From DAOUBP01 sp034432655 (GTDB taxonomy: Bacteria; Chloroflexota; Anaerolineae; CG2-30-64-16): DNA of 25,418 nucleotides. The position numbers were made by a program, and so were the translations under genes. Shown piece by piece: positions 6,827-14,281 of the stretch. The stretch is taken from the NCBI GenBank assembly GCA_034432655.1, contig DAOUBP010000016.1, forward strand, positions 1-25,418. The letters run 5' to 3'. The number at the start of each line of letters is the position of its first letter. Position 1 is the stretch's first letter. Below the pieces are notes generated by a model. It saw only the letters and a program-made list of their open reading frames with translations. It was not told where the DNA came from and did no database searches.

Positions 6827-7936
6827 TTACAGCTTCTCCTGCACCCCCGTCTCCCCGCGCAGCGGTTGAAAAAGCCGGCGCCACCCTGCCTGCAGGTCAG
6901 ATCTGCGCATCTGCCAGGTGCCCACGATCCCGTAGGGCAGGAACATGACCAGCAGGATGAAGACGATCCCGAACATCAGCGGCCAGCGCGCGCCGAACCA
7001 TTGATAGAAGAACTGGCTGAACGCCTGCATCAGCGCGGCGCCCAACATCGGGCCGATCAGCGTGCCGATGCCGCCCAGGATGGTCATGATCAGCGCGTTG
7101 ATGGTGGTCACCGCGCTGGTCATGCTGGGGGTGGCGCTCAGGTTCCACAGCGCGAAAAACGCGCCCGCCAGCCCGGCCACCACCGCGGAGATCACGAACG
7201 CGGCCGTCCGGTAGACCGCCGGGTTGTAGCCGATCATGCGTGCCCGGCTCTCGTTCTCCCGGATCGCCACGAACACGCGGCCAGTGGGCGAGTTGACGAT
7301 CCGGCGCAACAGCAGGTACATCAGCACCATGAAGGCCAGGGCGATGTAGTAGAAACGGGTGCGGAACTGGGTCGGGTTCAGCCAGGCAGGCACCGGGATG
7401 CCGTGGAGGCCTTCGTCCGCGCCGGTCCACTGCACGAAATCGGTCGCCTTGGAAAGGATGAAGATCGCCTCGGCGATGGCGAGGGTGATCATGGCGAAGT
7501 AGACCCCTTTGACCCGGACGGAAACCGTGCTGAAAAGCAGCCCCAGCAGCACCGAGACGATCACGACCAGCAAGATGCCCAGCAAGAAAAGGCCGGCCTC
7601 AACCGCCCCACCCGGCGATTTGCCCGCAATGCGCGGCATGGCGTGGGCCAGCCACAAGGAGATCGCGTAGGCGCCGCCGCCGAAGAACGCGGCATGGCCA
7701 AAGGAGAGGATGCCGGTGTAGCCCATCAGCAGGTCATAGCTCATGGCGTAGACGGCCAGGATGAACACCGCGATCAGTTGTCCCTGCCAGTAACGCGCCG
7801 GCCCGCTGCTCGCGCCGCCCCCTGCGATCAGGCCGTAGATGAAAGGGAACAGCACCAACGCCGCCAGCACGGCCAGGCCGGGCCATTGGGCTTTCAACCA
7901 GCTTCCGGGCGTCGAGGTTCGTGGAAGATCCTTCAC
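6827..7936 (-). CDS. livM: Branched-chain amino acid-type ABC transporter permease LivM
   Basis: Second permease of a HAAT-family importer, 369 aa, about ten membrane helices. Family motifs: YDLLMGYTGILSFGHAAFFGGGAYA near residues 65-90, VRVKGVYFAMITLAIAEAI near 140, the ATPase-docking loop AIRENESRARMIGYNPAVYR around 225-245, and LNALIMTILGGIGTLIGPMLGAAL-like INALIMTILGGIGTLIGP near 280. The start is a GTG at 7936 with GGGAG about ten bases upstream. It is the last gene of the liv block, 15 bp after livH. The substrate might be an amino acid or another small carboxylate, judging by the CoA-metabolism genes upstream. Confidence 0.93.
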   Translation of the reverse strand: MKDLPRTSTPGSWLKAQWPGLAVLAALVLFPFIYGLIAGGGASSGPARYWQGQLIAVFILAVYAMSYDLLMGYTGILSFGHAAFFGGGAYAISLWLAHAMPRIAGKSPGGAVEAGLFLLGILLVVIVSVLLGLLFSTVSVRVKGVYFAMITLAIAEAIFILSKATDFVQWTGADEGLHGIPVPAWLNPTQFRTRFYYIALAFMVLMYLLLRRIVNSPTGRVFVAIRENESRARMIGYNPAVYRTAAFVISAVVAGLAGAFFALWNLSATPSMTSAVTTINALIMTILGGIGTLIGPMLGAALMQAFSQFFYQWFGARWPLMFGIVFILLVMFLPYGIVGTWQMRRSDLQAGWRRLFQPLRGETGVQEKL

Positions 7937-7951
7937 ACCAATCCGCTCCCT

Positions 7952-9445
7952 TTACTCTTTCTTCCCAAACAACCCCGCCGGCCGCACCAGCAGGACGATG
8001 GCCATGATGATCACCGTGGACGCCTCGGCGATGGCAGGGGTCAGCTGGAACTTGAGCGCCAGGAAGTCGCCGAAGGCGCGCGCCAGCCCCAGCAACAGCG
8101 CGCCGATCGCCGCGCCGGTGTAGGAGCCCATGCCGCCGATCACCACGGTGATGAACGCCTGCAGTTGAAACGTATCGCCCATGCCGGGCTGCACCGGGAT
8201 AAACGGCGCTGCGCCGATGCCGCCCAGGGCAGCCAGGCCGGCCCCTAACACGAACACCAGCGTGAACACCTTGCGCACATTGATCCCCAGCGCCTCCACC
8301 ATCTCGCGATCCTGCACGCCGGCCCGGATGATCATGCCCAGCCGCGAATACTTCATGAGCACCGCCAGGGCGATCAACATGACGATGCCCAGGGCGATGA
8401 TGAACAGGCGGTAGCTGGGGAAGGTGACCCCCAGGATGTCTATCGTCAGGCTGCGTTTGCTGAACCAGGCCAGGATGGACTCGGCCTTGCCGGGCTGGGA
8501 AAACAGCGGCGGCCGGCTCATCTGGTAGGCTAGAGGCTCCCATAAGAGCTGGGTCAGCTCCTTGAGCACGAACGCCAGCCCCAGGGTCACCAGCACCTGA
8601 TACAGCGGCCGCACGTATAACGGCCGGATCAGGGTGATCTCCACCACCGCGCCCAACCCGGCCCCGACCAGGGCCCCCACGGCCAGCGCCAGGAAGAAAC
8701 GCAGGTCGGCGTTCATGGTGAGCACCGCGATGGGCCCGGCCTCGCGAACCAGGGTCAGGATCACGGCGAGGACGATCAACGCGGCTGTGGTGAACAGGCC
8801 GCGGCGGGCTGCGCCGGGCTGCAGAACCTGGGTGCGGTCGCCCGGGCGGGCATTGGCCAGGGCCAGCAGCAGGCCGCTGACCAGCAACAGCGCCGGTCGT
8901 AGCCAGAAGCGGGCCAGCGGTTCCTGCGGCGACGCTTCGGCCAGGGGATCGGCCGCGACGGTGATGGCCACGCGCGCGGTCTTGGCCAGCCCCATGATGT
9001 CCAGGCCCAGCACGCCGGCAATCCCGGCGCTGATCGCGGCCAGCACCAACAGGTTGCGCAGCGGCCGCTGCCAGTTCTCGGCCACGTGCCAGCGCTGCGT
9101 CCACGCCTGGATGGGCGCCACGGCGGCCAGCCCGGCCAGCAAGGCTACCACCAGGGGCGCCAGGCCGAACAGGAAGGTGGGGTTGGTGAAGAACTGCCAG
9201 CCGGCGTACGCGCCGATCATGAACATGGTGCCGTGGGCGAAGTTCAGCACGTCCATCAGGCCGAAGATCAGGGTGAGCCCGGCCGCCACCATGAAGTAGA
9301 GCGCGCCCAGGGTCAGCCCGGAGAGCGCAGTGCGCACGAAGGATTGCTGTCCCATGGTCTGCCAGCCGATCAGGCTGAGCACGACCAGCAGCGCCAGCAC
9401 CACCAGCAATGCCCGGTTCTCGCGCCAAAAGCCTCTTGTGATCAT
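7952..9445 (-). CDS. livH: LivH-type ABC permease with a large internal extension
   Basis: First permease of the liv importer, 497 aa, whereas usual LivH proteins are near 290 aa. The N-terminal family motif GLTLIFGLMDVLNFAHGTMF (about 57-76) and the C-terminal part (GALVGAGLGAVVEITLIRPL, QVLVTLGLAFVLKEL, RAGVQDREMVEALGINVRKV docking loop, VVIGGMGSYTGAAIGALLLG) are canonical. Between about residues 95 and 245 lies extra sequence containing three or four further hydrophobic segments. The gene starts 9 bp after livF stops, with GAAGG overlapping that stop. Confidence 0.93.
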   Translation of the reverse strand: MITRGFWRENRALLVVLALLVVLSLIGWQTMGQQSFVRTALSGLTLGALYFMVAAGLTLIFGLMDVLNFAHGTMFMIGAYAGWQFFTNPTFLFGLAPLVVALLAGLAAVAPIQAWTQRWHVAENWQRPLRNLLVLAAISAGIAGVLGLDIMGLAKTARVAITVAADPLAEASPQEPLARFWLRPALLLVSGLLLALANARPGDRTQVLQPGAARRGLFTTAALIVLAVILTLVREAGPIAVLTMNADLRFFLALAVGALVGAGLGAVVEITLIRPLYVRPLYQVLVTLGLAFVLKELTQLLWEPLAYQMSRPPLFSQPGKAESILAWFSKRSLTIDILGVTFPSYRLFIIALGIVMLIALAVLMKYSRLGMIIRAGVQDREMVEALGINVRKVFTLVFVLGAGLAALGGIGAAPFIPVQPGMGDTFQLQAFITVVIGGMGSYTGAAIGALLLGLARAFGDFLALKFQLTPAIAEASTVIIMAIVLLVRPAGLFGKKE

Positions 9446-9454
9446 GGTGCGCCT

Positions 9455-10177
9455 TCAACTCCTTCGCGTTGCAACGGCTGTGCCCAGATAGCGATGGATC
9501 AGGGCGGTGTCCCCCACCAGGTCGGCCATCTGGCCGCTGTGCACGCTCTTGCCGTCGTCCAGGATGTAGTAGTACTGGGCGAGCTGGCTGGCCATGAGGA
9601 AGTTCTGCTCCACCAGCAAGACCGTGGTGGTGGCGCTCAGCTCGCGGATGGCGACGATCATCTGCTCGATCAACACCGGGGCCAGCCCCTCGCTGGGCTC
9701 GTCAATCAGCAGTAGCTTGTTTTCCGGCACCAACGCGCGGGCCACCGCCAGCATCTGTTGCTGGCCGCCGGAGAGCTGGTTGCCCGCCAGCCGGTAGAGG
9801 CGTTTCAGGTCCGGGAACAGCCCGAAGATGAAATCGGCGCGGCGGTCCAGGTCGCCCTTCTTCCGCTCCGCGATGCGCAGGTTTTCGGCCACCGTGAGGT
9901 TGCGGAAGATGGCGCGGTGTTCGGGCACATAGCCCACCCCCATCTGGGCGATGTCGTAGGCGCGCATCCCCTGGATCTCCTGGCCGTCGAAGATCACCTT
10001 GCCTTCGCGCGGGGGCGTCAGTCCCAGGATGGATTTCAAGGTGGTAGTCTTGCCCGCGCCGTTACGTCCCAGCAGCACGGTGATGCTCCCGGCCGGCACT
10101 TGCAGCGTGACCCCTTCCAGGATGTGGAATTGGCCGATGAAGGTGTGAATCGCTTCTACTCTCAGGAGGTCTGGCAT
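9455..10177 (-). CDS. livF: Branched-chain amino acid-type ABC transporter ATPase LivF
   Basis: Cytoplasmic ATPase subunit, 240 aa, normal length. Walker A GRNGAGKTTTLKSI (about 37-50), Q-loop region VGYVPEHRAIFRNLTVAENL, signature LSGGQQQMLAVARAL (about 138-152), Walker B LLLIDEPSEGLAP, and switch His equivalent in VLLVEQNFLMA (Gln-Asn as usual for LivF). It starts 5 bp after livG ends. It pairs with LivG to power LivH/LivM. Confidence 0.95.
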   Translation of the reverse strand: MPDLLRVEAIHTFIGQFHILEGVTLQVPAGSITVLLGRNGAGKTTTLKSILGLTPPREGKVIFDGQEIQGMRAYDIAQMGVGYVPEHRAIFRNLTVAENLRIAERKKGDLDRRADFIFGLFPDLKRLYRLAGNQLSGGQQQMLAVARALVPENKLLLIDEPSEGLAPVLIEQMIVAIRELSATTTVLLVEQNFLMASQLAQYYYILDDGKSVHSGQMADLVGDTALIHRYLGTAVATRRS

Positions 10178-10182
10178 GGATT

Positions 10183-10962
10183 CTATCTCGTCAAATCCCC
10201 GTACAGCGCCCCCAAATACGCCCGCTGCACCGTCTCGTTCGTCGCGATCTCCCGCGGCGTCCCTTCGGCCAGCACCTCGCCCAGATGCATCACGGTGATG
10301 AAGTCGGAGATGCTCATGACCATGTCCATGCGGTGCTCCACCAGCACGATGGTTTTGTTCCCCTCGGCCATAATGTCGTGGATGACCTCCAACAGCGCGG
10401 GCACCTGCTCTGAGGACATGCCGGCCGTGGGCTCGTCCAGCAGCAGCACCTCGGGGTCGCTGGCCAGCATGATGCCCAGTTCCAGCTTGCGTTTGTCGCC
10501 GTGAGAGAGCACCCGCGCCGGGGCCAGCTCGCGTCCTGTCAGGCCCACGCGGGCGATCACAGCGCGCGCCTTTTCCTCGTACCGGCGGAAATGGGTTGCC
10601 GGCCGCAGCAAGCGAAAGCTATCGTGCCCCATGGCCTGCGCGGCCAGCCGGACGTTCTCCAGCACCGTCAGGTTGGGGAAGATGTTGGTGATCTGGAACG
10701 AGCGGCCGATGCCGAGATGCGCGATCCGGTGGGGGGGCAGGTGGGTGATGTCCTGGCCTTTGAAGAACACCCGCCCCCGGGTGGGCTTGATGGTGCCGCT
10801 GAGCAGGTTAAACAGGGTGGTTTTGCCGGCGCCGTTGGGGCCGATGATCGCGTGCAGCCGTCGCGCCTGCACCTTGACGTTCACGTCGGCGACGGCCACC
10901 AGGCCGCCGAACTCCTTGCGCAGATTTCGGGCCTCGAGGATCACTTCTGGATTTTGCGTCAT
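10183..10962 (-). CDS. livG: Branched-chain amino acid-type ABC transporter ATPase LivG
   Basis: Second ATPase subunit, 259 aa from ATG 10962 (MTQNPEVILEARNLRKEFGG). Walker A GPNGAGKTTLFNLLSG, Q-loop region GIGRSFQITNIFPNLTVLENV, signature LSHGDKRKLELGIMLAS, Walker B VLLLDEPTAGM, and H-loop IVLVEHRMDMV. The frame stays open upstream to 11043, but that extension would be encoded by the intergenic hairpin. AAGGG lies correctly before ATG 10962. Stop is TAG. It lies between livJ and livF. Confidence 0.95.
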   Translation of the reverse strand: MTQNPEVILEARNLRKEFGGLVAVADVNVKVQARRLHAIIGPNGAGKTTLFNLLSGTIKPTRGRVFFKGQDITHLPPHRIAHLGIGRSFQITNIFPNLTVLENVRLAAQAMGHDSFRLLRPATHFRRYEEKARAVIARVGLTGRELAPARVLSHGDKRKLELGIMLASDPEVLLLDEPTAGMSSEQVPALLEVIHDIMAEGNKTIVLVEHRMDMVMSISDFITVMHLGEVLAEGTPREIATNETVQRAYLGALYGDLTR

Positions 10963-10993
10963 CGGCAATCCCTTGGGAGATGTGAAAGCAAGC

Positions 10994-11045
10994 GTGTGCG
11001 AGTATGAGAGTGAGAGGAAATTCCCACACCTCCATACTCGCACAC
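10994..11045. repeat. Long hairpin between livJ and livG
   Basis: Perfect 13-bp inverted arms GTGTGCGAGTATG (10994-11006) and CATACTCGCACAC (11033-11045). A shorter inner pairing GAGG/CCTC brackets a GGAAATTCCC core. No T-run follows on the coding strand. It could be a processing or partial termination signal that lowers ATPase expression relative to the abundant binding protein LivJ, or a mobile palindromic repeat. Confidence 0.75.
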
Positions 11046-11080
11046 CGGCAAACCGTCCGATTAGCGCGCTATCGCACCGA

Positions 11081-12529
11081 CTACTGCCCGATCCGCGGCA
11101 GGTTGCCGCAGCGGCTGGCGTACTCGCCGGTCAAGGTGCAGGGCACGCCCAGCTCATCGTACTTGCTGACATAGACCGTCTCGAAGAACTTGTAGGTCGG
11201 CCGGCCTTGCTCATCCTTGGGCGGGTTGATATCCACCAGCTTGAGGATGTTCATGGGCTGTTCGCAGACGTGATCCTCGGGCCGGATATAGTAGGTGCCT
11301 TTCGGGCCTTCGAACTTCAAGCCCTCCAGCGCTGCGATCATCTTGTCGCCGCTGGTATCGCCGCCGGTTTTCTCCAGCGCAGCTGCCAGGGCGATGGCCG
11401 AGGCCATACCGCCGGCGGTGAACAGATCGGGCGGCTCGTTGAACAGCTCAAGATGGCGTTTGACCAGGAAATCGTTGACCGGGTTGTTCGGCACGGTGTA
11501 ATGGTACACGTTCAGGCCGATCTGGCCCACGGCCGAGCCGTATACTGCGGCAAACGAAGCGTTGTCACCGTAGCCGGTGGCCACCCGCATCTGATCCAGC
11601 GCGCCCAGGTCGCCCAGCTGCTGGAACAGCGTGACGTAGCCGGTGCCGGCCCAGGTCAAGAACAGACAATCGGCGCCCGAGTCCATGGCTTGCTGGATGT
11701 AGGGGGTGAAATCGGTGGTGGTGGCCGGCGCGTAGATATCCGCAATCACCTGGCCGCCGAACTTGGCCACCGAGTAGGCCAGGGCTGCGCCGCTGCCGCG
11801 GCCGAACGCATTGTCAATGCCGATATGGGCGAAGTTCTTGCCGACGTTCTCCACCAGGTACTTGGCGATGACCAGCGTGTCGTCGAAGTTGGTGCGGCTG
11901 GTGCGGAAAACGTACGGGTTGAAGTTCTGGCCGGTGATAAAGGCGGACGCAGCCGGGTCCACCATCAGGATGATTTTGTATTCCTGGGCGATGGTGGTCA
12001 GCGCCACAGCCACGGCCGAGCTGGACGGCCCCTGGATGAGCTCGACGCCGTCCTTTTCGATGAGCTCCCGCGCGATCTGGACGCCCTTCTCGGGGTTGCC
12101 TTCATCGTCGCGGATCAACACCTCCACCGGCCGGTTGGCCACGATGAAGCGGCCCTGGTCGTCCTTTTTGCCTCCCGACACGTACTCCAGGCCGATCTGG
12201 AAGCCGCGAGTTTGCTGCAGGCCGTAGAGGGCCAGCGCGCCCGACAGTTGCGAGATCTGGCCGATCTTCAGCACCTTGCCGAGGGCCGGAGCCGGCGTGG
12301 CAGTGGGTTCAGGGGCTTTGGTGGGTTCCGGCGCTTTGGTAGGTTCCGGCGCTTTGGTAGGTTCCGGCGCTTTGGTAGGCTCCGGCGCTTTGGTGGGTTC
12401 CGGGGCCTTGGTCGGCTCTGCCGGGGCCGGGGGCTGGGTTGGCGCCGGGGCCGGGGTGGCCTGGCCGCAGGCTGCGAGCACCAGGCTCAACACGAGCAGG
12501 ATGGACAGGAAAAACAACGAACGTTTCAT
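11081..12529 (-). CDS. livJ: Branched-chain amino acid-type ABC transporter substrate-binding lipoprotein LivJ
   Basis: Extracytoplasmic binding protein of the Peripla_BP_6 family, 482 aa. Signal peptide with lipobox LAAC (Cys21), a long linker of six exact EPTKAP repeats (residues 38-73), then the binding domain from about residue 85 (VLKIGQISQLSGALALYGLQQTRGFQIG, VLIRDDEGNPEKGVQIARELIEKDGVELIQGPSSS, later AATTTDFTPYIQQAMDSGADCLFLTW). A strong AAGGAG site precedes the ATG. As first gene of the transporter it probably sets the substrate. The family binds amino acids but also aromatic and short carboxylates. Confidence 0.94.
   Translation of the reverse strand: MKRSLFFLSILLVLSLVLAACGQATPAPAPTQPPAPAEPTKAPEPTKAPEPTKAPEPTKAPEPTKAPEPTKAPEPTATPAPALGKVLKIGQISQLSGALALYGLQQTRGFQIGLEYVSGGKKDDQGRFIVANRPVEVLIRDDEGNPEKGVQIARELIEKDGVELIQGPSSSAVAVALTTIAQEYKIILMVDPAASAFITGQNFNPYVFRTSRTNFDDTLVIAKYLVENVGKNFAHIGIDNAFGRGSGAALAYSVAKFGGQVIADIYAPATTTDFTPYIQQAMDSGADCLFLTWAGTGYVTLFQQLGDLGALDQMRVATGYGDNASFAAVYGSAVGQIGLNVYHYTVPNNPVNDFLVKRHLELFNEPPDLFTAGGMASAIALAAALEKTGGDTSGDKMIAALEGLKFEGPKGTYYIRPEDHVCEQPMNILKLVDINPPKDEQGRPTYKFFETVYVSKYDELGVPCTLTGEYASRCGNLPRIGQ
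12311..12418 (-). repeat. 18-bp coding tandem repeat (EPTKAP x6) in livJ
   Basis: Six consecutive 18-bp units encode the hexapeptide Glu-Pro-Thr-Lys-Ala-Pro, followed by a seventh variant EPTATP. The units are nearly identical in DNA (GGTTCCGGCGCTTTGGTA on the plus strand). This implies recent slippage expansion and possible length variation between strains. Confidence 0.9.
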
Positions 12530-12603
12530 GGGGCTTCTCTCCTTATAATAAGTGGGTGCTTGATGGATAACATGCAGTGTACGGCCCTCAGGTTACGCGG
12601 CGG

Positions 12604-13398
12604 TTACAGCTTCGCCAGGAAGCCAAGCACAACCGTGTTGAACTCGGCGGGCCGCTCCCAGCAGGAAGCGTGTCCCGCGCCCGCCAGCAGGTGATACTCC
12701 GCGTGCGGGATGCCGCGGCGCAGGATGTCGGCGTAGGCCGGGCCTTTCAGGATGTCCCGCTCGCCGACGATGATGCACGTTGGCGCTGTGATCTCGCGCA
12801 GCCGGCCGGTGAAGTCCACGTCCAGGAAGCACTGGCATAGCCGGACCACGGCCGGGTAATCCAGTTGCGCGTAACGCTGGCGGGCGGCCGCCAGCAATTG
12901 CGGGTTGGCCGCGATGAACGCGGGCGAAAAGTTCCACGGTGCCGTGGCCGCGAAGAACGCGGCGGGATCCCCGCGGCGGGCCTCCGCCAGCCAGCTTTCG
13001 ATGGTGACGCGCAGTTCTGGCCCCACTTCGCTGACGGTGTCGGCCAGGATCAGGCTGTGCACTTTGTCCGGATAAGCCAAGGCGAACGCCTGGGCCACCT
13101 CGCCGCCGTAGGAGATGCCGGCGATGTGCGCCCGCGCGATGCCCAACCCATCCAGCAGCGCGGCCAGGTCGTCAGCGTGCAGGGCCATGCTGTACGGACC
13201 GTCCGGGTGGTCCGACTGTCCCTGGCCGCGGCAGTCGTATTGTAACACGCGATAGTGCCGGGCAAGGGTTGCCGTTTGGAAGCTCCAGCTAGCGGCCGCG
13301 TTCATCAGGATGCCGTTGTTCAGCACCAAAACCGGTGCGTCCTCCGGGCCGTGGAGCTCGTAGTAAATGTTGATGCCGTTAGCGGTAACGGTGGGCAT
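12604..13398 (-). CDS. Alpha/beta hydrolase (3-oxoadipate enol-lactonase-like fold)
   Basis: A 264-aa hydrolase. Nucleophile elbow GISYGG (Ser96), acid Asp215 in VGERDILKGP, and His243 in GAGHASCWERP form the catalytic triad. The oxyanion segment is VLVLNNGILMNAASW-like (NNG rather than the common HGG), resembling the enol-lactonase and carboxylesterase subgroups. The start ATG 13398 has AGGA five bases upstream; a longer upstream frame runs through an intergenic hairpin and is rejected. It lies between the DUF35 gene and livJ, so it may hydrolyse a lactone, ester or thioester in the same pathway. The substrate cannot be named. Confidence 0.88.
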   Translation of the reverse strand: MPTVTANGINIYYELHGPEDAPVLVLNNGILMNAAASWSFQTATLARHYRVLQYDCRGQGQSDHPDGPYSMALHADDLAALLDGLGIARAHIAGISYGGEVAQAFALAYPDKVHSLILADTVSEVGPELRVTIESWLAEARRGDPAAFFAATAPWNFSPAFIAANPQLLAAARQRYAQLDYPAVVRLCQCFLDVDFTGRLREITAPTCIIVGERDILKGPAYADILRRGIPHAEYHLLAGAGHASCWERPAEFNTVVLGFLAKL

Positions 13399-13433
13399 AA
13401 CGATCCTGTAGTCAAACTCATCGAAAGGGGCGG

Positions 13434-13477
13434 GCATCCTCAGATGCGGCCTTTGGGCCGTGCGCATCTGAGGATGC
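13434..13477. repeat. Strong hairpin between the DUF35 and hydrolase genes
   Basis: Perfect 15-bp arms GCATCCTCAGATGCG (13434-13448) and CGCATCTGAGGATGC (13463-13477), with further inner GGCC/GGCC pairing around TTTG. The stem is followed on the plus strand by two direct copies of GCGCACTCCGCT (13476-13504 region). No T-run on either side, so it is more like a palindromic repeat element than a terminator. Confidence 0.78.
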
Positions 13478-13502
13478 GCACTCCGCTGTGACGCGCACTC
13501 CG

Positions 13503-13931
13503 CTATGATGCTGTTGTGAACGCCAGCACCGTGCTCTTCTGCTCGCCCTCGCCGCGTTCGAGGAAGGTCACGCGCAGCGGCGTGCCGATCCAGGCCACGT
13601 CCGGCGCCCTGGCGTCCAGCCCCAGGATGCGCGCGCTGACCCGCACCCCTTCCTCGAGCTCCACGATGCCGGTCAGGTAGGGGTTGTTGCGGTCGTAGCC
13701 CTCGGCGATCATCGCACTGGGGCCGACGTAGATCGAGGTGAAGGCGGCCAGCTTGCCCTTGCCGCCCAGCTCGACCCATTCCATCTGGTCAGCGTGGCAA
13801 TGCGGGCAGATGGCGCGCGGGGGCAGGAAGCGCCGGCCGCAGAGTTTGCAACGCGCCGCCATGAGCTTGTGCTCGGCCAGGTATTGGTTGAAAGAAGCCG
13901 CCGTGAAAGGGCGGGCTGGTTGTTCGGACAT
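13503..13931 (-). CDS. DUF35 zinc-ribbon/OB-fold acyl-CoA-associated protein
   Basis: A 142-aa protein of the DUF35 (ChsH2-like) family. The rubredoxin-like zinc ribbon has Cys28, Cys31, Cys42 and Cys45 (CKLCGRRFLPPRAICPHC), followed by an OB fold from about residue 55 (GKGKLAAFTSIYVGP, NPYLTGIVELEEGVRVSARI). Such proteins are usually partners of non-decarboxylating thiolases, thiolase-like acyltransferases or MaoC-like hydratases. Here a thiolase gene is the next gene upstream, only separated by a repeat-filled gap. AGGAGGAG precedes the ATG. Confidence 0.92.
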   Translation of the reverse strand: MSEQPARPFTAASFNQYLAEHKLMAARCKLCGRRFLPPRAICPHCHADQMEWVELGGKGKLAAFTSIYVGPSAMIAEGYDRNNPYLTGIVELEEGVRVSARILGLDARAPDVAWIGTPLRVTFLERGEGEQKSTVLAFTTAS

Positions 13932-13953
13932 AGGTCTCCTCCTGGGGCAGGTT

Positions 13954-14001
13954 GGTAGATTGGTAGATTGGTAGATTGGTAGACTGGTAGACTGGTAGAC
14001 T
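13954..14001. repeat. Six tandem octamers GGTAGAYT
   Basis: Three copies of GGTAGATT followed by three of GGTAGACT with no spacers, immediately before the DUF35 ribosome site and abutting the 102-bp palindromic repeats. Confidence 0.92.
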
Positions 14002-14103
14002 CAGTAGATCACAGTTTGGCTCACGCAAAGCCGCCAAGAGCGCAAAGAGTCCTTGTTTTTCCTTGGCGTCTTTGCGTCTTTGTGTGATATTCGTGATCTA
14101 CTG
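14002..14103. repeat. 102-bp palindromic repeat, copy 1
   Basis: Bounded by 11-bp perfect terminal inverted repeats CAGTAGATCAC and GTGATCTACTG. The interior has imperfectly inverted arms (TCACGCAAAGCCGCCAAGAG and CTTGGCGTCTTTGCGTCTTT) around a T-rich loop. There is no coding capacity. It differs from copy 2 at three positions. Its form suggests a small non-autonomous palindromic or MITE-like element. Confidence 0.88.
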
Positions 14104-14108
14104 ATACT

Positions 14109-14210
14109 CAGTAGATCACAGTTTGGCTCACGCAAAGCCGCCAAGAGCACAAAGAGTCCTTGTTTTTCCTTGGCGTCTTTGCGTCTTTGCGTGAGATTCG
14201 TGATCTACTG
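14109..14210. repeat. 102-bp palindromic repeat, copy 2
   Basis: Same 102-bp length and terminal inverted repeats as copy 1, in direct orientation, separated from it by only five bases (ATACT). The near-identity of the two copies points to a recent tandem duplication. Confidence 0.88.
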
Positions 14211-14241
14211 AGACTGGGAGATTGGAAGCCCAAGTTACTTA

Positions 14242-14281
14242 CCAGTCTCCCAACTTACCAGTTCACCAGTTTACCCAGTTA
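14242..14281. repeat. Octamer repeats CCAGTTYA next to the thiolase stop
   Basis: Five degenerate 8-bp units (CCAGTCTC, CCAACTTA, CCAGTTCA, CCAGTTTA, CCAGTTA-type) end inside the TAA stop codon of the thiolase gene. They are in the opposite orientation to the 13954-14001 octamers (CCAGTCTA on the minus strand), so the two arrays flank the 102-bp repeats as an inverted pair. The rest of the 347-bp gap 13932-14278 holds no gene. Confidence 0.8.

Noticed and set aside
10963..11043. N-terminal extension of LivG
   Set aside because: The extra residues are encoded by the intergenic hairpin, are unlike the family, and a proper ribosome site precedes ATG 10962.
13399..13779. Long N-terminal extension of the 12604-13398 hydrolase
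   Set aside because: The upstream frame crosses the 15-bp-arm hairpin and the DUF35 gene, while ATG 13398 has a ribosome site and begins the conserved fold.
13954..14281. CRISPR array
   Set aside because: The repeats are contiguous octamers and two 102-bp palindromes without unique spacers, and no cas genes are near.
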